A stretch of DNA of 64,000 nucleotides from Idiomarina aquatica. Lineage in GTDB: Bacteria; Pseudomonadota; Gammaproteobacteria; Enterobacterales; Alteromonadaceae. The DNA is taken from contig NZ_PIPS01000001.1 of assembly GCF_003987185.1 (NCBI RefSeq), positions 496,001 through 560,000 on the forward strand, read 5' to 3'. A program made the position numbers and the translations under genes. The notes under the pieces are model-generated. The model made no database searches and was not told where the DNA came from. It was given only the letters and a program-made list of their open reading frames with translations. Positions 29,305 through 38,168 of the stretch are shown in pieces (position 1 is the first letter of the stretch; each line of letters opens with the position of its first letter).

Positions 29305-29343
29305 TCGCATTCACCTCTCTACGTTAAAAGCTAGAATAGCGTA

Positions 29344-29362
29344 AATGCGAATAGTTTGCAAT
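29344..29362 (-). promoter_or_regulatory. Possible Fur-type site upstream of bfd
   Basis: AATGCGAATAGTTTGCAAT has dyad arms TGCGAA/TTTGCA and shares 14 of 19 bases with the site upstream of fbpA. It lies 40 bp upstream of the bfd start. Confidence 0.35.
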
Positions 29363-29381
29363 AGTGCTTGGAAAAGCTATA

Positions 29382-29431
29382 GGTCGTGCCTTTGCCACGA
29401 CCCGTTGCTGACCTTGCGCCAACGGCGCAAG
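29382..29431. terminator. Two hairpins between bfd and exchanger gene
   Basis: GGTCGTG...CACGACC (29382-29402) and CTTGCGCC aac GGCGCAAG (29413-29431) stand back to back just downstream of the exchanger stop codon. The second resembles the hairpin of the 26830-27125 array. Neither has a T-run. Confidence 0.45.
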
Positions 29432-30409
29432 CTACAGTGCCGGGGCGAAGCCCGTCGATACGAGGTAAATACAGTAAGCCACGTACATCGCCAGGAACGA
29501 AATACCGTGAATACGATTAATCCGGCCAATGCGATTGATGCGCAGTGAGAACAACAACAGCAACAGCGTCAGCGCCGCCATCGCCACCCAATCCCGGTAC
29601 AGCACCAGCGGTTCCAGAGACACCGGATGAATAGCACCGGCGATACCCACTACCGCCAGCGTATTAAACATATTCGAGCCAATCACATTACCCAGCGCCA
29701 AATCGTGCTCGTTCTTGCGCACCGCCGCGATCGCCGACGCCAGCTCAGGTAACGACGTACCTATCGCCACCACCGTCAAACCAATCACCAAATCGCTCAC
29801 ACCCAGCGCCTGCGAAATATTCACCGCGCCCCAAACCAGCGCGCGCGAACTCAGCACCAATAGCACCAAACCGATAATCAGCCAAATGATGGCCGGCTTC
29901 ATCGCCATCGGATGCGAATCGATTTCCTGAGTAAAATCAGCCGCCAGCGTATCTTCCTTGCCCTTAGCCCCCAGGTACACCGACCAGCCCATATAAACCG
30001 CAAAAATCGCCAGCAATAACCAGGCTTCCAGTTCACTGATGTTAAAGTCCCACAGCAATACCGCGCTGAACAGCGTGATCAAAATCAGCACCGGCATTTC
30101 GCGTTTGATCACCCCGGACTGCACCGTAATGGGCGCCAGCACCGCCGTCAGACCCAACACCAGCGCGATGTTAGTGATGTTAGAACCATAGGCATTACCG
30201 AGCGCCAGCGCAGGGCTGCCGTCCAATGACGCCAGTGCCGACACCACCATTTCCGGCGCCGAGGTACCAAACCCAATGATCACCATACCGATGATCAGCG
30301 GCGGCATCCCCAAATGACGAGCAACGGCGGCCGAACCATCAACAAAACGATCCGCACTCCAAACCAGTACCGCTAACCCAACGATAACTGCGACAATCGA
30401 TAACGCCAT
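29432..30409 (-). CDS. CaCA-family Na+/Ca2+ exchanger
   Basis: A 325-residue membrane protein with two homologous halves of about five helices. The alpha repeats are visible as GFGTSAPEMVVSALASL with GNAYGSNITN, and AIGTSLPELASAIAAV with GNVIGSNMFNT. This is the K+-independent YrbG-like branch. The role is calcium/sodium exchange across the inner membrane. Confidence 0.9.
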   Translation of the reverse strand: MALSIVAVIVGLAVLVWSADRFVDGSAAVARHLGMPPLIIGMVIIGFGTSAPEMVVSALASLDGSPALALGNAYGSNITNIALVLGLTAVLAPITVQSGVIKREMPVLILITLFSAVLLWDFNISELEAWLLLAIFAVYMGWSVYLGAKGKEDTLAADFTQEIDSHPMAMKPAIIWLIIGLVLLVLSSRALVWGAVNISQALGVSDLVIGLTVVAIGTSLPELASAIAAVRKNEHDLALGNVIGSNMFNTLAVVGIAGAIHPVSLEPLVLYRDWVAMAALTLLLLLFSLRINRIGRINRIHGISFLAMYVAYCIYLVSTGFAPAL

Positions 30410-30461
30410 TAATAACCCTTTGAATTCCGTTTAGTTAAAGGCGCATTTTACCCTGTTCCTG

Positions 30462-32360
30462 TTATCGATGGCTAGCCTTGCTTTGTTGCTCAATGCTCTG
30501 CTGAATGGCCGCAATGCTGTTGGGGTCATCGATGGTCGACGGAATCGCAACGTCCTCGCGCAGCAACAACTGCCGGATCAACCGGCGCAAAATCTTGCCG
30601 GAACGGGTTTTCGGCAGTTTCGGCACCACATACAGCGTTTTCAAACAGGCAATAGCACCGATTTTATCGCGAATGGTCTGTACCAGGTCGCTTTGCAGTT
30701 GCCCGGGGTCGATATCCGCTTCGTTCTTCAGGATCACCAGCCCAATCGGCAGCTCGCCCTTCAAGTCGTCCGGGGTACCGACCACCGCGCATTCCGCCAC
30801 CTCCGGATGGGCCGCCAGAATTTCTTCCATTTCGCCGGTCGACAGGCGGTGCCCGGCGACATTAATGACGTCATCGGTGCGTCCCATAATAAACACATAG
30901 CCGTCCTTATCGATGTAACCACCGTCGCCGCTGCAATAATAGCCGGGGAAGGCTTTCAAATAGCTGTCGCGCAAGCGTTGCTCATCGCCCCAGACCGTTG
31001 GCAGGCAGCCCGGCGGCAGCGGCAAGCGCACACAAATCGACCCCTCTTCTCCGGCGGGCAATGGCTTACCGGCGGTATCCAGCACGGCAATTTCATAACC
31101 CGGCACCGGCAGACTCGATGAGCCCGGTTTAACCGGCGTTGCGCCCACCCCAACCGGATTGGCGCACATCGGCCAGCCCGATTCAGTCTGCCACCAATGG
31201 TCATACACCGGTCGCCCGGTAACCTCGGTGGTCCACTCGTAAGTAGCAGGGTCCAACCGCTCGCCGGCCATGTAAATGCGCTGCAACGAGCCGATATCGT
31301 ATCGTTTCAGATAGTCCGCTTTCGGGTCTTCCTTTTTAATCGCACGGAATGCCGTTGGGGCTGAGAACACCGCGGTCACCTTGTGCTGCTCGATAACCCG
31401 CCAGAACGCACCGGCGTCGGGCGTATTCACCGGCTTGCCTTCATAAAGAATGCTGGTGCAGCCAAAAATCAGCGGCCCGTACACAATATAAGAATGGCCC
31501 ACAACCCAGCCGACGTCGGAAGCAGTGAAAAAGACCTCGCCCGGCTGCAGACCGTAAACATAATTCATGGAGAAGTTGAGTGCCACCGCATAACCGCCGT
31601 GATCCCGCACCACACCTTTCGGTCGCCCGGTGGTGCCGGAGGTATACAGAATATAAAGCGGATGGGTCGATGCCACCGGCACCGCCGCGACAGGCTCAGC
31701 GTGCTGCATCAACTGCTGCCAGTCGTGGTCGCGGCCACTTTGCAATGTCGCGGTTTCCTGCTCACGCTGAAACACAATCACGTTCTGCGGTGGCTTTTCC
31801 GCCTCTTTTAAGGCTTTATCAACGATCGGTTTGTACGCCAGGGTTTTCTTACCCTCGATACCACAAGACGCGGTCAGCAACAGCGCCGGTTCCGCGTCGT
31901 CGATACGGATCGCCAGCTCGTGCGCGGCAAAACCGCCAAACACCACCGAGTGGATCGCACCAACCCGCGCACAAGCCAGCATCGCAATCGCCGCCTGCGG
32001 AATCATCGGCATATAAATGATCACCCGATCGCCCTTGCCGACCCCCATCGACTGAATAACCCCGGCAAACTTCGCCACCTCATCCAGCAATTCACGATAG
32101 CTGTAGGTTTGCACATTACCGGTAACCGGCGAATCATAAATCAATGCGGTCTGCTCGCCACGGCCGGCCTCAACCTGAGCATCCAGCGCCAGATAACTGA
32201 CGTTCAGCTCACCGTCGGGGAACCAATCCGCCATGCCGTTTTTCTTTAACGTCGCCCCGACCGTTGGTTGCTTAAACCACGCCAGCCGCTGCGCCTGCTC
32301 CAGCCAAAAGCCTTCCGGATCCTGCTGCGCCTCCGCATAAATTTCATGATAAGCCTGCAT
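30462..32360 (-). CDS. prpE: Propionate-CoA ligase
   Basis: A 632-residue acyl-CoA synthetase of the ANL superfamily. Motifs: YTSGTTGRPKGVVRDHGGYA (P-loop), ASDVGWVVGHSYIVYGPL, YDHWWQTESGWP and the C-terminal catalytic lysine in LPKTRSGKILRR. The GVVRDHGGYAVAL segment separates PrpE from acetyl-CoA synthetase. It activates propionate for the methylcitrate route, but no prpBCD genes are nearby. It is monocistronic. Confidence 0.88.
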   Translation of the reverse strand: MQAYHEIYAEAQQDPEGFWLEQAQRLAWFKQPTVGATLKKNGMADWFPDGELNVSYLALDAQVEAGRGEQTALIYDSPVTGNVQTYSYRELLDEVAKFAGVIQSMGVGKGDRVIIYMPMIPQAAIAMLACARVGAIHSVVFGGFAAHELAIRIDDAEPALLLTASCGIEGKKTLAYKPIVDKALKEAEKPPQNVIVFQREQETATLQSGRDHDWQQLMQHAEPVAAVPVASTHPLYILYTSGTTGRPKGVVRDHGGYAVALNFSMNYVYGLQPGEVFFTASDVGWVVGHSYIVYGPLIFGCTSILYEGKPVNTPDAGAFWRVIEQHKVTAVFSAPTAFRAIKKEDPKADYLKRYDIGSLQRIYMAGERLDPATYEWTTEVTGRPVYDHWWQTESGWPMCANPVGVGATPVKPGSSSLPVPGYEIAVLDTAGKPLPAGEEGSICVRLPLPPGCLPTVWGDEQRLRDSYLKAFPGYYCSGDGGYIDKDGYVFIMGRTDDVINVAGHRLSTGEMEEILAAHPEVAECAVVGTPDDLKGELPIGLVILKNEADIDPGQLQSDLVQTIRDKIGAIACLKTLYVVPKLPKTRSGKILRRLIRQLLLREDVAIPSTIDDPNSIAAIQQSIEQQSKASHR

Positions 32361-32459
32361 ACACCAACCTCAACTCTTTGTTAACAACTTGATAACAGCA
32401 TAGGCGCCGGCAAATAAATTGGAATTCGACCTTGGTCGCAGGTTTGGGCGGGTGCAGAA

Positions 32460-33809
32460 TTACCGGGCGATCGGAATTCGCCCGGTGTAAACCGCCGCAC
32501 GGCGGATGCTGGGGATGGGCGCGATGCGAAATAGGTCGCCGTTGCGGCCGGTTAAGGTGCGTCGTACCCCAACCTCACGGGCGATCTCTGCGTGTTTTTG
32601 CAGGTGTGCTGCCTCGCCGTGGGTTGGTATCACCATCGCCGGCTGCAGCCAACTGTACATTTGCTTCAATTCTTCCTGATTTGGATGCCCCGAAGCGTGG
32701 ATCGGCAGCTCGGTATCGTCTTTCTGAATCACCGCAATGCCGCGGCCATGAAACTTTTGCACCAGCGCCTGCACATAGGCTTCGTTACCCGGAATCACCA
32801 TCGCACTCAGAATAACGGTATCGCCTTTATCCAGTGCCAATTGCGGGTGGCTGTCGTTCGCCAGCCGGCTGAGTGCCGCGCGCGGTTCACCCTGACAACC
32901 GGTTGCCACCACCATCACTTCTTCAGGCGGCAGATAACCCACGTCGCGGTGAGTGATCAGCTCTAACTCTTCCGGCCATAACCCAAAAGCCCGGGCTGTG
33001 GCTACATGCCGCTCCAGCGAGCGACCAAATACCGCCAGCCGGCGGCGGGTGCGCTGTGCCACACGCGCCAGCGTCACTAACCGTGCGATGTTACTGCTGA
33101 AACAGCCAACCACCACGCGCCCGGCGGCTTTTTGAGTTGCCGCCAGCAGGCCGTCAAAACACTCGGCTTCCGACACCGACCAACCCGGCTTGAGGGCATT
33201 GGTGGAATCGCCGACCAGCGCGTCGATAGGCTGTTCAGCCAGTCGTTGCAGCGCCCGCGCATCAATGGGCGCGCCAATCACCGGGTCACGATCGATTTTC
33301 CAGTCGCCGGTGTGCACAACCCGGGCTGCCGGCGTTTCAATCAATAAGCCGTATGGGTCGGGCAAAGAATGCGTCAGGCGTATCCAGGTGACCGCAAATT
33401 CACCAATGGTCAATTGCTCACCATCGCGGGCTTCGATGATGCGAACCTTATCGGCAAAATGCGTGTAACCAAGTTTGCGACGCAACACCGCGGCGGTGTA
33501 GGGCGTGGTGTAAATCGGGCATTTTAGTCGAGGCCAGAGGTCTTCCACCGCCCCGATGTGGTCTTCGTGCGCGTGGGTGATGATCAAACCCGCCAGTAAG
33601 TCGAGGTTATCAGTGATAAATTTCGGGTCCGGCGCCACCACTTCATGGTTAACCGCCCCCTCAACCCCCGGCGTCAGCGGTTCATCAAACGACAGTCCGC
33701 AATCCACCATCAACCACTGCCCGGCATGCCCATACAGGTTCATGTTCATACCGATTTCACCGGTACCGCCAAGCGGCAAAAACCAAAAATCACTGCTGCC
33801 CGGTAACAT
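32460..33809 (-). CDS. RNase J-like metallo-beta-lactamase hydrolase
   Basis: A 449-residue protein with a metallo-beta-lactamase core and beta-CASP domain. FLPLGGTGEIGMNMNLY opens the fold; the metal motif is His79-Ala-His81-Glu-Asp83-His84; VHTGDWKID and VVATGCQGEP follow, then IPTHGEAAHLQKHAEIA near the end. The sequence is of the RNase J family of 5' exo/endoribonucleases, but at 449 residues it lacks most of the C-terminal domain of RNase J1. Whether it is an RNase is inferred. Confidence 0.75.
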   Translation of the reverse strand: MLPGSSDFWFLPLGGTGEIGMNMNLYGHAGQWLMVDCGLSFDEPLTPGVEGAVNHEVVAPDPKFITDNLDLLAGLIITHAHEDHIGAVEDLWPRLKCPIYTTPYTAAVLRRKLGYTHFADKVRIIEARDGEQLTIGEFAVTWIRLTHSLPDPYGLLIETPAARVVHTGDWKIDRDPVIGAPIDARALQRLAEQPIDALVGDSTNALKPGWSVSEAECFDGLLAATQKAAGRVVVGCFSSNIARLVTLARVAQRTRRRLAVFGRSLERHVATARAFGLWPEELELITHRDVGYLPPEEVMVVATGCQGEPRAALSRLANDSHPQLALDKGDTVILSAMVIPGNEAYVQALVQKFHGRGIAVIQKDDTELPIHASGHPNQEELKQMYSWLQPAMVIPTHGEAAHLQKHAEIAREVGVRRTLTGRNGDLFRIAPIPSIRRAAVYTGRIPIAR

Positions 33810-33883
33810 AAGTCGCGCCTAACATCGTCGAGTAAGGTGTTGAGTTTACAACAATAAAGAAGCGTTTTTTAGCAAAGACTGAT

Positions 33884-33913
33884 AAAAATGCCCACGTCTC
33901 AGCGGGCATTTTT
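33884..33913. terminator. Bidirectional Rho-independent terminator
   Basis: AAAAATGCCC (33884-33893) pairs with GGGCATTTTT (33904-33913) around a 10-nt loop. The T-runs on both strands fit termination of the leftward lipoprotein gene 20 bp away. Confidence 0.88.
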
Positions 33914-33933
33914 ACGGTGCACACCGCAAGTGA

Positions 33934-34437
33934 TCAGTGAAGAGCAACCAGCCCTTCTCGGAGTGGCGCGGGCACATCTTCGAGCAACACAACGGAAATG
34001 CCGTTTGCTGATTCGTCGTTGTTTGCGTTTTGACCAGCCAATTGACCATTGACGTTTTCAGGCGACAAATTGTACATCGCTCCGGTCAATGGATCGATCA
34101 CCAGCCAGCCTAACAACCCACCAAAAACAAAGTTGCCGGCAAGGTACCAACCGTTGGGGCTGGAAGTTACCGTAATGGTTTGTGAGGAATACCCTGCTTT
34201 TTGAATTTGAACACTGTAGGTTTTGCCACCAAAATAACTGCCGTCACTTTTTTGTAGCGTAACCGTGGTTGGCGTTCTTCCCGAAAATACCGTGTTGCCC
34301 CGTTCATCAATGATAGTTACGTCCGCTTTTTCCGGGGTGCTGGAAATCGGAATCAACTGATTTCTATCACCAACTATCGTCGCGCAGCCAGCCAGTATCA
34401 ACGCCGACGTTACGATCACCGCTTTTATCGATTTCAT
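33934..34437 (-). CDS. Lipoprotein with PEGA-like domain
   Basis: A 167-residue protein with lipobox LAGC (Cys18). The mature part has a beta-rich domain (ISSTPEKADVTIIDERGNTV, TPTTVTLQKS, YSVQIQKAGYSSQTITV) like PEGA/carboxypeptidase-regulatory-like domains, then a glycine-rich hydrophobic stretch (LAGNFVFGGLLGWLVIDPLT). The function is unknown. It is monocistronic with a terminator downstream. Confidence 0.65.
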   Translation of the reverse strand: MKSIKAVIVTSALILAGCATIVGDRNQLIPISSTPEKADVTIIDERGNTVFSGRTPTTVTLQKSDGSYFGGKTYSVQIQKAGYSSQTITVTSSPNGWYLAGNFVFGGLLGWLVIDPLTGAMYNLSPENVNGQLAGQNANNDESANGISVVLLEDVPAPLREGLVALH

Positions 34438-34660
34438 GATTTGATTCCTGTTTTATTATTTTTATTGGAAAGGAATCAAGGATGCGTGACGGGGGGAGAG
34501 TCAACCAAACCAACATGCTGGTGTGTGTTTCATCCTTGAAAAGACTTTCCGCTCATATCTCAATGACATGAACAACGAAATATTAACAAGCTGTCTTAAC
34601 AATAACAATCAAAATGTATAACCGCGGTTCCCCGCGTATCAGACCGGATCGCCAGAGTTG
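34438..34660. other. Gene-free gap between RAYT and lipoprotein genes
   Basis: 223 bp without a gene. It contains widely spaced inverted copies TCAAGGATG (34477) and CATCCTTGA (34530), and a small hairpin CGCGG ttc CCCGCG-like near 34622-34637, just beyond the RAYT stop codon. Confidence 0.4.
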
Positions 34661-35191
34661 TCATTGTCCGGTCAGGTATTTCCAGCGTTCAGGGTACTTG
34701 CCCTGTTTGATGTAAGATCGCAGCGTTGAATAAGGCCAATCCCAGGCGGTTGCGGTATAGCCATGTTTGACCGGGTTGTAGAGGCAGTATTTTACGCAAC
34801 GTTCGTAATCCTGTTGGTCGGTAATGCGGTGGTCGTAAAACCGCAGATGCCAGAGCCTTCCCCGTTTCGCCCGCCGACGCCATTTGTAGCGGTTATTGAG
34901 GGTGTAGTTTTTATAAGAGAATTGCGAAAAGTCGCGCGTCATATGGCTTTTAAAACAACCAATAAAACGCCCCAGTTCAACGTGATGAGTGCGGATCACA
35001 AAATGCATATGATCCGGCATCACCACCCACGCATGATTTTCAAACGGATATTTCCCCTTAGCCAACGCCACCGCCCGCCGCAAAGACGCCAACATCTCCG
35101 GCTCAATCAACACCTTCTGCCACTCAAACGTATTCATGGTGATAAAATACAGACCGGCCGGATAATATTTTCGCAGTTTCCAAATCGTCAT
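34661..35191 (-). CDS. REP-associated tyrosine transposase (RAYT)
   Basis: A 176-residue Y1 HUH transposase-like protein. The HUH motif is His61-Met-His63 (MPDHMHFVI); the tyrosine of YCLYNPVKHG (Tyr135) is the likely nucleophile; LWHLRFYDHRI is a family hallmark. RAYTs (TnpA-REP) bind and cut REP palindromes preceded by GTAG-type tetranucleotides. The gene abuts cluster 2 of such palindromes. The ATG at 35191 is preferred over 35230, where 13 extra residues do not match the family. The gene appears intact. Confidence 0.9.
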   Translation of the reverse strand: MTIWKLRKYYPAGLYFITMNTFEWQKVLIEPEMLASLRRAVALAKGKYPFENHAWVVMPDHMHFVIRTHHVELGRFIGCFKSHMTRDFSQFSYKNYTLNNRYKWRRRAKRGRLWHLRFYDHRITDQQDYERCVKYCLYNPVKHGYTATAWDWPYSTLRSYIKQGKYPERWKYLTGQ

Positions 35192-35284
35192 CCCGCCATT
35201 AAAGACCAACCCCACACCCCCCGCCGCCAAAAATAACCCAAAATCCCCGACGACATCGGCACATTGTTGGGGGGTTTGGGCGCG

Positions 35285-36843
35285 GCATTTTTATGGATCG
35301 AGGGCGCATGCGGCCGGCGATCGATGCGGCCCCCGGAGGCGGGAATGCCCTCCGCCCCGATCGGCACGCGAGGCTCCGCCTCGCTAAGCCGATGGCTACC
35401 TACGATTTGCAAAAGATTTGGGGATATTTTCGGTGCCATGTTTTGAATTCGTGCGAAGGACGTATTCAATGCGAAATCCCGGCAATGCCACAAAACCCAT
35501 TCATATCGTGGGTACCCATCGGCTTAGCGGCGCAGCCGCGTGCCGATCGGGGCCAAAAATATTCCCGCCTCCGCAAGCCGCATCGATCGGGGCCAAAAAA
35601 ATTCCCGCCTCCAAACGCCCCATGGATCGCCCGCCGCATGCGACCGCGGGAATTTTTCAATATCGGGAATGAATTCGGGCGTGGATTATTTCGATATCGG
35701 GGGCGGATTTGGGCGCGGATTTTATCGATATCGGGGGCAGATTCGGGCGCGGGAATTGATTGATATCGGGGATGAATTCGGGCGCGGGAATTGATTGATA
35801 TCGAGGGCGCATGCGGCCGGCGATCGATGCGGCCCCCGCAGGCGGGAATGCCCTCCGCCCCGATCGGCACGCGAGGCTCCGCCTCGCTAAGCCGATGGCT
35901 ACCTACGATCTGGGGGCGATTTTCGGGGGCGATGGGACCGCGGATTATTTCAATATCGGGGGCGAATGCGGGCGCGGATTTTATCGATATCGGGGGCGCA
36001 TGCGGCCGGCGATCGGATGCGGCCCCCGGAGGCGGGAATGCCCTCCGCCCCGATCGGCACGCGAGGCTCCGCCTCGCTAAGCCGATGGCTACCCACGATT
36101 TGAGGGCGATTTTCGGCAGGCGATAGGACCGCGGATTTTTTCAATATCGGGGGCGGATTTGGGCGCGGATTTTATCGATATCGGGGGCGGATTTGCGCGC
36201 GGGATTTTTTCAATATCGGGGATGAAATCGGCCGCGGGAATTGATTAATATCGGGGGCGAATGCGGCCGGCGATCGATGCGGCCCCCGCAGACGGGAATG
36301 CCCTCCGCCCCGATCGGCACGCGAGGCTCCGCCTCGCTAAGCCGATGGCTACCTACGATTTGCAAAAGATTTGGGGATATTTTCGGTGCCATGTTTTGAA
36401 TTCGTGCAAGGGCGTTTTCAATGCGGGGGGCCGGCAATGCCACAAAACCCATTCATATCGTGGGTAGCCATCGGCTTAGCGGCGCAGCCGCGTGCCGATC
36501 GGGGCCGAAAGAATTCCCGCCTCCGCAAGCCGCATCGATCGGGGCCGAAAACATTCCCGCCTCCAAAGGCCGCATCATCCGCCCGCCGAATGCGACCGCG
36601 ATCCATAAAAATCCCACCGAATTCATGCGAAGGGCGTATTCAATGCGAAATCCCGGCAATGCCACAAAACCCATTCATATCGTGGGTACCCATCGGCTTA
36701 GCGGCGCAGCCGCGTGCCGATCGGGGCCGAAAGAATTCCCGCCTCCAAAAGCCGCATCATCCGCCCGCCGCATGCGACCGCGGGATTTTTTCAATATCGG
36801 GGATGAATTCGGCCGCGGGAATTGATTGATATCGAGGGCGAAT
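35285..36843. repeat. REP/BIME-like palindromic array, cluster 2 (interrupted by prophage)
   Basis: 1.56 kb of the same mosaic as cluster 1. REP hairpins: minus strand 35359-35399, 35862-35902, 36052-36092, 36312-36352; plus strand 35512-35547, 36464-36499, 36686-36721. The leading tetranucleotide is GTAG in five copies and GTAC in two. Between 35690 and 35810 a 33-35-bp unit (GATATCGGGGGCGGATT and variants) is tandemly repeated. Blocks containing CCACAAAACCCATTCATATCG recur three times here and twice in cluster 1. The array breaks off within a unit at 36843, where prophage DNA begins. Confidence 0.88.
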
Positions 36844-36910
36844 TGTAACCCACCACCTATTATGAAACAGAAACCACTGTGAAAATGAAACCGGGAGAAT
36901 GTGAAATCAT
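36844..36910 (+). other. Prophage left end with putative transposase-binding sites
   Basis: The terminal TG is at 36844-36845. ATGAAAC occurs at 36862-36868 and 36885-36891, and a related GTGAAAT at 36901-36907, resembling the repeated MuA sites of Mu ends. The five bases before the junction are CGAAT, the expected target duplication. Confidence 0.75.
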
Positions 36911-37214
36911 GCGGGAACAAATGAGTGGGATTCCAATAGTGGCGCGGATTACAGAGTAATCGTAGCTAACGAGCGCGAGTTCTAATGGTAAATAAATCAA
37001 AAGCCAATTTATTTACCGGCGGGCGGCGCTGGTGAAAATCTAGCTAAGCCTTATTTTATGAGGGTTAAAAGGCCATTTAACGGTTATGTTGCATTCTTTT
37101 TGGAGCCTGAAAAGGCCGTTTTTCAGAATAGCAGTAAATAAACTTCACAGGCCGCGTCAGTATTGAGTTATTCAGTAAATAAATGACGTTAATTTATTTC
37201 ATAAGTGGAAGTTA
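36911..37214. repeat. Left-end noncoding region with TAAATAAA inverted repeats
   Basis: About 300 bp without a gene. GGTAAATAAAT (36987-36997) and ATTTATTTACC (37007-37017) form a perfect 11-bp inverted repeat. AAATAAAT (37177-37184) and ATTTATTT (37192-37199) form an 8-bp one next to the repressor stop codon, and a single GTAAATAAA lies near 37135. They may end the repressor transcript or bind a protein. Confidence 0.7.
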
Positions 37215-38072
37215 TTAGCTGTAAGAGTCGATCCGAACCACCCTTCCTAAAACGCTCACCTTTTTAGCATCATCATCACTCAATACTTCGTTCGAGTAAT
37301 GCTCGCTGTCAGTCATTATAACTAGGCCGCGGATTCTTTGTTCTACTCTGCGGATAACTATCTTATCCTGGAAGCTCAGTGCATATAGTCCGCTGCCACT
37401 CAATGCCGCGCGGTCATCAATAATAGCTATCTCGCCCTGGTTAATTGTCGGTGCCATTGCATCGTCGCTCGGAAATACCGCTTTGAGGTGTTCGGGGTTC
37501 AGTTTTTTATTAGCAACCCAGCTACGCCGTACCGGGTGAAACTCATATAAATTAAGATCCGAACCGAAACTATGAAATGCAGACTCGTCTTTAGGATTAA
37601 TTACCGGCAACAAATAGAACGATTTAAAAGGTCTGGTTAGTTCGTGAATAAAAGTATAGAAGGCCGCATTGTTCTGCACTTCCATTTGTTCATAGAGCTC
37701 TTGAATTTCATCTACTCTAGATTGAGAGATATTCTGCTCAGTTAAGTTTGCAAAAATTAGGCTGAACGCCTCAACAATATCCCTACTTTCGATTTTTGAT
37801 TCTTCAGTTCTTTTGTATATATCTTTGGTCTTCGAATTAAGAAGCATCTCACCATTACCAGTAAGTATCCAAAGAGGGCTAATTCCATAGTCAGCCAACG
37901 CCTTTAGTATTATTGCTGAAGGAGTACTCTCGCCTCGCTCGTTAGATTGATAACCTCTCAAAGACATATCTGCTGTTTTGGCTAATTCAGTTTGGCTCAT
38001 CTTTAAGTGATTTCTTGCTTTTTTTAGCCGTTCTCCAAAACCAAGCTCCTTCAGCACGCTCACATTATGCAT
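37215..38072 (-). CDS. Phage repressor, HTH plus inactive S24 peptidase-like domain
   Basis: A 285-residue CI-type repressor. Residues 12-70 form a helix-turn-helix domain (MSQTELAKTADMSLRGYQ). The C-terminal domain is LexA/S24-like (DDAMAPTINQGEIAIID, then GLYALSFQDKIVIRRV), but the nucleophile position of the usual DSM motif is Ala205 and the general-base Lys position is Arg241. It should dimerise but not self-cleave. It is transcribed leftward, opposite to ner, as in Mu. GAGAG stands ahead of the ATG. Confidence 0.88.
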   Translation of the reverse strand: MHNVSVLKELGFGERLKKARNHLKMSQTELAKTADMSLRGYQSNERGESTPSAIILKALADYGISPLWILTGNGEMLLNSKTKDIYKRTEESKIESRDIVEAFSLIFANLTEQNISQSRVDEIQELYEQMEVQNNAAFYTFIHELTRPFKSFYLLPVINPKDESAFHSFGSDLNLYEFHPVRRSWVANKKLNPEHLKAVFPSDDAMAPTINQGEIAIIDDRAALSGSGLYALSFQDKIVIRRVEQRIRGLVIMTDSEHYSNEVLSDDDAKKVSVLGRVVRIDSYS

Positions 38073-38088
38073 TATTTTTCTCTCATTA

Positions 38089-38168
38089 ATTCAATATCTT
38101 AACCAAGATATAAGCAAAATATATCTTTACTTGTTGACGATAAGCGATTTTTAGCTCATTCTTTTAGT
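38089..38168. promoter_or_regulatory. Immunity operator and divergent early/repressor promoters
   Basis: ATATCTT aacc AAGATAT (38094-38111) is a perfect 7-bp dyad, with another half-site ATATCTT at 38121-38127. On the minus strand a repressor promoter TTGCTT (38117-38112), 17 bp, TTGAAT (38094-38089) has the dyad filling its spacer. On the plus strand TTGACG (38134-38139) could be the early -35; no good -10 is seen. Confidence 0.6.

Noticed and set aside
1-36843. tRNA or rRNA genes
   Set aside because: No cloverleaf-like or ribosomal sequence was recognised in any gap.
35264-36920. Overlapping open frames in the second repeat region
   Set aside because: Same cause: periodic GC-rich repeats, mirrored on both strands.
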